Shown here in pieces: positions 57,994-64,000 of a stretch of DNA of 64,000 nucleotides. Source of the stretch: Alcaligenaceae bacterium (GTDB lineage Bacteria > Pseudomonadota > Gammaproteobacteria > Burkholderiales > Burkholderiaceae_B); the NCBI GenBank assembly GCA_013416395.1, contig JACCEP010000009.1:1-64000 (forward strand), in the 5' to 3' direction. Position numbers and translations under genes: made by a program. How positions within the stretch are numbered: position 1 is the stretch's first letter; every line of letters begins with the position of its first letter. Under the pieces are notes generated by a model. That model was not told where the DNA came from. It made no database searches and was given only the letters and a program-made list of their open reading frames with translations.

Positions 57994-58784
57994 ACACGCT
58001 TGAAATTCGTCGGCTTGTGCACCGATATGCCCTGACCGAAGTGCTGGATGGCATCAACCTTGATCTGCAGGCAGGTGAAACACTGGCTTTGGTGGGGCCT
58101 TCGGGCTGCGGCAAAAGCACGCTATTGCACATTGTGGCCGGCTTGATCAGCGCCTCTGAGGGCACGGTTACCTCAAGTTTTCGCGACACAGCGTGTGTAT
58201 TCCAGCAACCACGGCTCATGCCCTGGAAAAACACGGTTGACAACATCGCACTGGGTCTGCAGGCCAAGGGTGTGTCCAAGGCCCGGCGGCGTGAGCAGGG
58301 AAGCAAAATGGCCCTGCGGTTGGGGCTTGATGTCGAAGACCTGGACAAATACCCGCATGAGCTATCAGGCGGCATGCAAAGCCGTGTGGCCCTGGGGCGT
58401 GCACTGGCGCTGGAGCCAGATCTACTGCTGCTTGATGAGCCTTTTTCAGCACTTGATATTGGCCTCAAACTTGAGCTTTATCGCTTACTTCGGCATCAGA
58501 TAGAGCAGGCGGGTGCTGCCGTTCTCATGATTACCCACGATTTGATGGAAGCCGTTAGGCTGGCAGACAGGGTGCTTATGATGGCGCCCAACCCGGGCCG
58601 TTTTGTGCGTGAGTTTACGTTTTCACGGGTTCAGGCAGATCGTGACGACAGCTACATTTATCAGACCACCGGGCAAATGATGCAGGCCGATGAGGTGCGC
58701 ATAGGTTTCGGGCTTGAGCAAGGGCACTTACCCCGTTTGGGTCATGAGAACGAGCCGTCCCAACACGGGGGGTGTTCAGTATGA
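57990..58784 (+). CDS. ABC transporter ATP-binding protein, NitT/TauT type
   Basis: A 264-residue ATPase. Walker A GPSGCGKST, Q-loop VFQQPRLMPWKNTVDN, signature LSGGMQSRVALGRALAL, Walker B LLLDEPFSALD and H-loop ITHDLMEAVRLAD are all present; the short C-terminus (residues about 215-264) matches the TauB/SsuB/NrtD style. Its stop overlaps the nnrS start as ATGA, so nnrS is part of the same transcript. Confidence 0.95.
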   Translation: MNTLEIRRLVHRYALTEVLDGINLDLQAGETLALVGPSGCGKSTLLHIVAGLISASEGTVTSSFRDTACVFQQPRLMPWKNTVDNIALGLQAKGVSKARRREQGSKMALRLGLDVEDLDKYPHELSGGMQSRVALGRALALEPDLLLLDEPFSALDIGLKLELYRLLRHQIEQAGAAVLMITHDLMEAVRLADRVLMMAPNPGRFVREFTFSRVQADRDDSYIYQTTGQMMQADEVRIGFGLEQGHLPRLGHENEPSQHGGCSV

Positions 58785-60214
58785 ACAAGCAACCGCGTGG
58801 TCCGGCACCAGGTCAGGTGTTACCCCATTCTGACGAACGCAAAGACGGCCCACCGCTGCACCCCGCGCTTAAAGCCGGGCCAACACCGGCATTGACAATG
58901 GTCGACCGGCTGCCCGTGCTGATGTGTGGGTTTCGGCCATTTTTTGCGCTCACAGCAGTAAGTGCGCCACTGTTTATGATGATCTGGCTGCTCTCGCTGG
59001 GCGGGCTGGACATCATGCCGCCCTTGCCGGGCGGGCTTGTACTTTGGCATGCCCATGAGCTGATTTATGGTTTTGGTGCGGCCTCGGTGGCTGGTTTTGC
59101 CCTTACTGCGATTCCTGAGTTTACCGGTACTACGCCCATCGCGCGACGGCCGCTGGCGTATCTGGTCTTGCTTTGGCTGCTTGCCCGCGTCAGTTATGTT
59201 CTGGCCAGCTGGTGGTGGCCGGCGATAGGTTTGTGGCCGGCGGCTGCCTGCAATCTTGCATTATGGGTGGGCTTGCTGGCTCAGATTATGCCGCCGCTCT
59301 GGCGTGACCCTGAGCGACGCCACACGAGTTTTGCGTGGGCCATCGCCGCACTGGCCATATTGCAGGTGGGTTTTTTTATATCGCTGATTATGCAGGGCGA
59401 CTTTGTGCAAGGCATGTCTGCCCACAGCGAACATGCCTCTGTAATGGTTCAGGCAGCCAGGCTGTTGCTGGGTGCGTCTGCGTTTGCGTGGTTGTACGCG
59501 GCAGTGGGTGCCATGATGGTGCTGATTATTGTGGCGGCCAGTCGGGTGTCCATGAGTGTAATGAACAACCGTGTAGAGTCGGGGCGCTTGGGGGGTAAAG
59601 AAGACGATACTCAGGCCACGGTTTATCTTGCCCGCCCGCCGCGACGGTACCTGGCTGTCTTTACCATTGTCTTGTGCAGCGCCGTCGAGTTTGTGGCGGG
59701 TGCCGACATTATTACAGGATGGACGGCACTGGCTGCCGCAGCGGCCACACTCAACCTGCTCAATGACTGGCATATAGGCCGCCGTCTTTTTACACGATGG
59801 GCCTTGATGTTGTATGGGTCGTATTGGCTGATAGCGCTTGGCTACGGGGTCATGGGTGCATCTTGGCTGGGCGCGCCGATTACGGCCTCGGCAGGCCGCC
59901 ATTTGCTGATGGCGGGTGCCATGGCCTTGTCCATTTTTGCCATTATGAATATTGCTGGGCGAATTCATGCAGGCAAATGGCTGGACAGACGAATTTGGGT
60001 GCCGTTGGTGGCGACCGCCATCGTGCTGGCTGCACTGCTGCGCGCAGTGGCTGGCGCATGGATGGCTGCCCAGTTTTTGATGCCTTTGCTGGTTGGTTCC
60101 GGTGTGCTGTGGTCGGCGGCGTTTGTTGTTTATGTGTTCTATGCTGGCCCGGTGTTGCTGGGAGAGCGTACCGACGGCCAGATTGGTTGCGCCGAGCCCC
60201 TGTCAGATGGATAG
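58781..60214 (+). CDS. nnrS: NnrS family membrane protein
   Basis: A 477-residue protein with about 12 membrane segments. The opening VLMCGFRPFFALTAVSAPLFMMIWLLSL, the HAHELIYGFGAASVAGFALTAIPEFTG block and the later NDWHIGRRLF plus GRIHAGKWLDRR elements are NnrS hallmarks; the His residues are thought to bind haem and copper. NnrS relieves nitric-oxide stress and is usually controlled by NnrR/Dnr. The ATG overlaps the ATPase stop; a GTG three codons upstream is in frame. It converges on and overlaps the Crp/Fnr gene by 12 bases. Confidence 0.93.
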   Translation: MNKQPRGPAPGQVLPHSDERKDGPPLHPALKAGPTPALTMVDRLPVLMCGFRPFFALTAVSAPLFMMIWLLSLGGLDIMPPLPGGLVLWHAHELIYGFGAASVAGFALTAIPEFTGTTPIARRPLAYLVLLWLLARVSYVLASWWWPAIGLWPAAACNLALWVGLLAQIMPPLWRDPERRHTSFAWAIAALAILQVGFFISLIMQGDFVQGMSAHSEHASVMVQAARLLLGASAFAWLYAAVGAMMVLIIVAASRVSMSVMNNRVESGRLGGKEDDTQATVYLARPPRRYLAVFTIVLCSAVEFVAGADIITGWTALAAAAATLNLLNDWHIGRRLFTRWALMLYGSYWLIALGYGVMGASWLGAPITASAGRHLLMAGAMALSIFAIMNIAGRIHAGKWLDRRIWVPLVATAIVLAALLRAVAGAWMAAQFLMPLLVGSGVLWSAAFVVYVFYAGPVLLGERTDGQIGCAEPLSDG

Positions 60215-61015
60215 TTCACCCAGAGGCTGGCGCGCATAATTGCAGTTGAGCTGCATGGGGCAGAAGTTGGCGTCTTCTTCAGACCTGAATGTGTCAAAGC
60301 GCGCTTTGGGAGGGGGGAGATCAACGGCCGCGCATAGGCCCTGTACATCGATAAGGCTGATTTCGCGATTGCGGCCAGCAATGTAACCGGCACGTTTGAA
60401 CGATTTGAGCTGGCGCGAAAAGGTTTCGGGCGCGATGTTGAGCTGTCGTGCAACCACGTTTTGATTTGCCGGCAAGGTAAGCCTTACGCTGCGCTGCTGC
60501 ATGTAGAGATCCATGAAGTAGGTAACCATGCGCTGGGCTGAATTGCTGGTGGTGAGCAGGTCGATACGGTTAAGTGTTTGCGAAATACGCCGGGCCATGC
60601 CCTCGAGCATGGCGTAACAGAAGTCAGTGGATTTGCGTACAAGCAGCAGCAGGGGCTCGCGGGGGATGCGGTACACCGACGTGGCGCAGCAGGCGCGCGC
60701 CGAAAGCGGATAATGCGCCGGGTTGAGGAACATGCATGCCTCAGCCAGCAAGTCGCCAGCTTCCATAATGCGAAATATTTTGTTGTCGCCATTGTACGAA
60801 GGTCTGTACAGGGCGATGCTGCCTGAATGGATAAAGAAAAAGTGGTGTGCCTGGTCGCCGGAGTGAAACAGGTGTTGTCTGGCTTTGAGCCTGACAAGGC
60901 GCGCCTGGGAGGCTAGCACGTGAAGGGATTCGAGGCCGGCGTGGGCCAAAACGGGGGAGGAAGCCAGCCGTTGCGCAACAGCGAGCTCGTAGGAGACGGG
61001 TACGCCTGGGCTCAT
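60203..61015 (-). CDS. Crp/Fnr-family regulator, Dnr/NnrR-like
   Basis: A 270-residue regulator: cyclic-nucleotide-type sensing barrel (HLFHSGDQAHHFFFIHSGSIALYR), a long dimer helix (MLEGMARRISQTLNRIDLL) and a helix-turn-helix at about 193-222 (NQNVVARQLNIAPETFSRQLKSFKRAGYI). The N-terminal cysteines for an Fe-S cluster, as in Fnr, are missing, so it is a Dnr/NnrR-like regulator that may sense NO through haem. The tail has an extra CPMQLNC. A Fnr-type box lies upstream of it and of the convergent ABC-nnrS operon. Confidence 0.92.
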   Translation of the reverse strand: MSPGVPVSYELAVAQRLASSPVLAHAGLESLHVLASQARLVRLKARQHLFHSGDQAHHFFFIHSGSIALYRPSYNGDNKIFRIMEAGDLLAEACMFLNPAHYPLSARACCATSVYRIPREPLLLLVRKSTDFCYAMLEGMARRISQTLNRIDLLTTSNSAQRMVTYFMDLYMQQRSVRLTLPANQNVVARQLNIAPETFSRQLKSFKRAGYIAGRNREISLIDVQGLCAAVDLPPPKARFDTFRSEEDANFCPMQLNCNYARQPLGELSI

Positions 61016-61371
61016 GGTACGGAGCCTGTGCGCAAGGGCCGGGTGCCTGGCTGGCGTTGAGCGCTCGTGCTTGCAGCGTGTGTTTTGATAAGAGCGGAGA
61101 AGCGTTGCTGATCACGGCAGCAGGGGCGCGATGGGAGAGCAAGGAGGTTCACGGTGGGATCAGATAAGAATTTAAAGCAGGAACGCCGATGATGGTGCAT
61201 AAGACGCAAACCAAATAGGATGTCGGCGAGCACTATTCTACGTTGTACCTCGCCACAAAAAATTGACGGTTATCATAAATTCAGACAAATCGTGGATACT
61301 CTTGCGTATCGCAATTCCTCTTTGCCACCTTGCCTGATGCGGATTGCCGCCCCTGTGGTTTGCCGCAGTTT
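61016..61371 (-). promoter_or_regulatory. 356-base spacer with a Fnr/Dnr-type promoter for the Crp/Fnr gene
   Basis: Between gshA and the regulator gene there is no supported reading frame. TTGAC-GGTT-ATCAT at 61263-61276 is a Fnr-type box (8 of 10 consensus positions). On the regulator's strand a -10-like TAGAAT occupies 61235-61240, giving a transcription start near 61228, again 41.5 bases from the box centre. The regulator start is 213 bases further on, so a long leader is implied. Confidence 0.55.
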
Positions 61372-63030
61372 CTAGGGGCGTGCGAGTGCGGCGTTGTATC
61401 TTGCCACGTAGCTGTCAAAATCTTCAGTGCCACTGTTTTCGAGATGATGCTGCTCGTCAAAAGATACGCTGGCAAGACGCTGGTATTGCGCCTCAGTGGT
61501 GGCATCAAAGGGTTGGGCGCGCAGAAAATCACGGGTGGCCATGCTTTGCTGCAGCGTGTACTCGTGCAGTGACAGGTGCCGGGTACGAAGATCCTCAAGC
61601 ACTCGCGCCGAAGGAGTAAGCCCGGGCTGTCGTACTTTTTCAGCCTGCTCGGCCAGTGCGGCGCGATACTGCTGGCCTCCGTAGGCGCTGTCGAGCAGGT
61701 CGGCATAAGGCCCGATGCGTTCGATAAGCTCGGTGGCCCAGTCAGAGAGCGGTATTTTCTTATCGCTCTTGACCAGCGCCAGCCCTGGCCGGCGGCCCTC
61801 TTTTACTACGATAGAAAAATTATTATGGCTGTCGGCACAGTAGCCGTTCTGGGGAAAGTACCGGCTTTCTTCGGTAGCGCAGAAAAGCAGAAAGGCATCC
61901 ATGAAGCGACTGGTTTGAGCTGATATGCCCAGGGGCGAAAATGGGTCGATATCCAGGCAACGGACTTCAATATACTCAACGCCGCGTTGGGCCAATGCCG
62001 TAACGGGCCGCTCGCCGCGATCTGTGGTGCGCTTGGGCCGTATGCTGGAGTAGTACTCGTTTTCGATCTGGATAATATTGGTATTGAGCTGCACCCATTC
62101 ACCGTTTTTATGTGTGCCTATGGCTTCATAGTCAGGCCAGGGCGTGGTGGATGCGGTATAGATGCGCGCCAGAAAGGTTTCGAGGTCGTTATAACAAAGC
62201 TGCAGTTCTGACTGCGCCTTGTTGCTCTGGTATCCGAGATCGCTCATGCGCAGGCTGGTGGCGTATGGCAGATAAAGTGTTTGATCGTCGAGCCGCTCCA
62301 GCCCCGCCAGGTTGCCACGCAAAAAACAGCTTGAAACTGCGGGCGCTGCGCCGAACAGGTACATTAAGAACCATGAGTAGCGCGTGAAGTTGCGGATGAG
62401 TGCCAGGTAGCCTTGAGATCGGCGCTGCGTAAGGCTGTCGACCTTGGAGCAGGTCTGAATAATGTCACTGACAGTGGTGCAGCCTGAATGATGGGTAGTG
62501 TCGCTTACCACTTTTTTGGGCGAGTCGTGCTTGTCATGCGGATCGAAGAGATCCCAGAACGCGTCGGGCAGCGAAAAGTTGTAATGCACACCCGCAATGC
62601 ACTGCATGGCCTTGCCATAGCGAACCTCCAGACCGCGTCGATACACATGCTTGAGCATGCCGCTGTTTGATGTGCCGTACCAAGCGATGGGGATGTCGGC
62701 GTCAGCGGGAAGGTGCGCCGGCATGGATTGATTCCACATCAGCTCGTCTTGCAGTTGGCGTGCCACATAGGCATGGGTTTGCGCCAGTTCGGCAAGCAGG
62801 CTGTCGGCTGAGTGATGGGTTGCAGTGATGAGTTCAAGCAACGACTCGGAGTAATCGGTAGTGATGCGAGGGTGGGTAAGTGCCGAGCCCAGGGCCTGCG
62901 GGTGAGGCGTTTGCGCCAGTACGCCATCTTCGGTAACCCGTAGGCTTTCTTTTTCGATACCGCGTAATATGCCTTTCAGCACAGGCAGGTGACGGCTTAG
63001 GGTGTTATAGCCTGGATTGCTTGGAGTCAT
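61372..63030 (-). CDS. gshA: Glutamate-cysteine ligase
   Basis: A 552-residue gamma-glutamylcysteine synthetase of the proteobacterial GshA class: LRGIEKESLRVTEDGVLAQTPHPQALGSALTHPRITTDYSESLLELIT opens it with the catalytic acids, then MWNQSMPAHLP, AGVHYNFSLPD and VEYIEVRCLDIDPFSPLGIS. It makes the first bond of glutathione using ATP. The length is slightly above the E. coli enzyme. It is alone on its strand, divergent from a small lipoprotein gene. Confidence 0.97.
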   Translation of the reverse strand: MTPSNPGYNTLSRHLPVLKGILRGIEKESLRVTEDGVLAQTPHPQALGSALTHPRITTDYSESLLELITATHHSADSLLAELAQTHAYVARQLQDELMWNQSMPAHLPADADIPIAWYGTSNSGMLKHVYRRGLEVRYGKAMQCIAGVHYNFSLPDAFWDLFDPHDKHDSPKKVVSDTTHHSGCTTVSDIIQTCSKVDSLTQRRSQGYLALIRNFTRYSWFLMYLFGAAPAVSSCFLRGNLAGLERLDDQTLYLPYATSLRMSDLGYQSNKAQSELQLCYNDLETFLARIYTASTTPWPDYEAIGTHKNGEWVQLNTNIIQIENEYYSSIRPKRTTDRGERPVTALAQRGVEYIEVRCLDIDPFSPLGISAQTSRFMDAFLLFCATEESRYFPQNGYCADSHNNFSIVVKEGRRPGLALVKSDKKIPLSDWATELIERIGPYADLLDSAYGGQQYRAALAEQAEKVRQPGLTPSARVLEDLRTRHLSLHEYTLQQSMATRDFLRAQPFDATTEAQYQRLASVSFDEQHHLENSGTEDFDSYVARYNAALARP

Positions 63031-63096
63031 TAGGCGGAATCTTCTTAATAAACTGAGGGTAAGAGTGCTGGCGATTATTTTAACTGAGGTGATGCA

Positions 63097-63606
63097 TTGA
63101 GGCGTTTAGGCTTGGTATTGCTGCTGTCCTGCATGTTGGCAGCGTGCTCCCCACAATATAACTGGCGTAGCGTCGCCGTGGGCGACGGCGCGGTTATGGC
63201 GTTTTTTCCTGACAAGCCGCAGTCTGAAGTGCGCAGTATGTCATTTGACGGTCATGAGCTGTCGTTTTCAATGACCAGTGTTTCTGTCGGCGACACGCTG
63301 TTTGCGGTAGCGTATGCGCCGCTGCCCGACGCCATGCGTAACGACACTGACTTGCGACAGCGTTTTGCGCGCTCGGTTATGACATCGTTGTACCAGAATC
63401 TTGGTCAGCCTGTGCCTGATGGCTTGCCGGCGTATGGCAAGACATTTGTCGTGGAAGGAACACCACAAAGCGAGCCAGTGCGGCTTCAGGCCAGTGTGTG
63501 GCTTACTGAGTATGTATTGGCCGAAGGTTTGATCATGGGGCCGGCGTCGTCATTTCCGCAGGCTGAGGCAGATGAGTTTCTGCGTGGCATAAAGCCGGCT
63601 GAATAG
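63097..63606 (+). CDS. Small lipoprotein of unknown function
   Basis: A 169-residue lipoprotein. The signal peptide (RRLGLVLLLSCMLAAC, residues 2-17) ends in lipobox LAAC. The mature domain has two beta-rich parts (VAVGDGAVMAFFPDKPQSEVR, SFDGHELSFSMTSVSVGDTLFAVAYAPLP) and an end EADEFLRGIKPAE, resembling the family of conserved envelope lipoproteins of Alcaligenaceae. The start is TTG with GAGG-like purines not evident. Its end overlaps the LuxR-type gene on the other strand by 74 bases. Confidence 0.65.
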   Translation: MRRLGLVLLLSCMLAACSPQYNWRSVAVGDGAVMAFFPDKPQSEVRSMSFDGHELSFSMTSVSVGDTLFAVAYAPLPDAMRNDTDLRQRFARSVMTSLYQNLGQPVPDGLPAYGKTFVVEGTPQSEPVRLQASVWLTEYVLAEGLIMGPASSFPQAEADEFLRGIKPAE

Positions 63607-63814
63607 ACGGGCTGGCCGTGTGCAACAAACCGGCCTGCAAGAGGGCAGTAATGGCGGCCTGGCGTCGGTGAACACCCAGTTTTCGGCAGGCGGTCTGGAT
63701 ATGAAAATTGACGGTTCTTTCAGATACGCCAAGAATCTTTCCAACTTCCCAGCTGGTTTTACCCACGGATGCCCACTGCAGGCAGGCCAGTTCTTTTTGT
63801 GAGAGAGGTTTCAT
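63533..63814 (-). CDS. Orphan LuxR-type helix-turn-helix protein
   Basis: A 93-residue protein that is only a GerE/LuxR DNA-binding domain: KPLSQKELACLQWASVGKTSWEVGKILGVSERTVNFHIQTACRKLGVHRRQAAI, residues about 2-55, then a Pro/Thr-rich tail. The family's usual autoinducer or receiver domain is absent. The start at 63814 begins the domain; an earlier ATG adds nine residues. It may be a small regulator that is controlled by expression alone or is the remains of a larger gene. The 3' overlap with the lipoprotein gene is unusual. Confidence 0.7.
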   Translation of the reverse strand: MKPLSQKELACLQWASVGKTSWEVGKILGVSERTVNFHIQTACRKLGVHRRQAAITALLQAGLLHTASPSIQPALCHAETHLPQPAEMTTPAP

Positions 63815-64000
63815 GATGAGCAGCCTGAATTTCTGACCCATTAAAACGATGCTAAATGTATCAAAATTTATCGTAAATTAATAGAAGAAATAGATGCCAA
63901 GAGTAGGCCAATCTTATGTTGGTTGAGGGGGCTAAGTACGAGTGTTACCGGGGCTAGTGATAAACTATCTGCCACATAACCATCTCGTAGCGCGCCGATT
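63815..64000. other. Terminal AT-rich region with a short palindrome
   Basis: No gene is visible in the last 186 bases. AATTTA-TCG-TAAATT at 63865-63879 is a perfect 6-3-6 inverted repeat about 50 bases upstream of the LuxR-type gene and could be part of its promoter. Nothing else was recognised. Confidence 0.35.

Overview
The window looks like a chromosomal segment of a betaproteobacterium of the order Burkholderiales, most likely family Alcaligenaceae (the Bordetella/Pusillimonas/Advenella neighbourhood). This is inferred from moderately high GC, two Bug-type tripartite tricarboxylate transporter (TTT) receptors plus a TctAB pair, CaiB/enoyl-CoA hydratase operons, and a type II secretion cluster with gspC on the opposite strand. 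No rRNA, tRNA, CRISPR array or prophage was seen. Only one mobile element is evident: the right end of an IS3-family element at the left edge, which cuts off a response regulator gene.

Layout. 1-6.7 kb: IS3 end, broken two-component operon (PepSY protein, COG4705 membrane protein, truncated regulator), a DedA-PAP2 fusion, a DUF1003 protein, a Tyr/Gly/Arg-rich lipoprotein, an unknown membrane protein and a MazEF-like toxin-antitoxin pair with a palindromic operator. 6.7-11 kb: DUF2946 / TonB receptor / PepSY membrane protein operon, probably for metal or siderophore uptake. 11-17 kb: a catabolic cluster around a LysR regulator (carboxymuconolactone-decarboxylase-like, dimeric alpha/beta barrel protein, LigI-like amidohydrolase, Bug receptor, SMP-30 lactonase, SDR). 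17-19 kb: short HicB-like protein, PHB-depolymerase-type esterase and CopG-like protein. 19.2-34.2 kb: a lipoprotein sulfatase with a dockerin-like tail, its own formylglycine-generating enzyme (FGE), then prepilin peptidase and a full type II secretion system (gspO, C reversed, G-H-I-J-K-L-M-N-D-E-F). 34.3-39.3 kb: an IclR-controlled CoA-transferase/enoyl-CoA hydratase/Bug operon with a shared operator-like sequence at both ends. 39.7-47 kb: an OmpR regulator, a histidine kinase covalently fused to a periplasmic substrate-binding domain, and a Fe3+/AfuABC-type ABC transporter whose binding protein is a paralogue of the fused domain. 47-50.5 kb: ECF sigma factor, ferredoxin-reductase-like flavoprotein, GTP cyclohydrolase I, cupredoxin and a DUF5602-like protein. 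50.7-55.9 kb: TctB-TctA without a TctC, META/DUF4377 lipoprotein, pyridoxal kinase, DUF2520 protein. 56-61 kb: NitT/TauT-type ABC transporter in an operon with nnrS, converging on a Crp/Fnr (Dnr-like) gene; each of the two units has an Fnr-type box placed for -41.5 activation. 61.4-64 kb: gshA, a small lipoprotein and an orphan LuxR-type DNA-binding protein.

The two most interesting systems are the kinase/substrate-binding-protein fusion, which appears to be a one-piece ligand sensor dedicated to its neighbouring transporter, and the sulfatase-FGE-type II secretion locus, which looks like a secretion machine genetically dedicated to a matured, surface-exposed sulfatase. All functional names come from motif reading without database searches.
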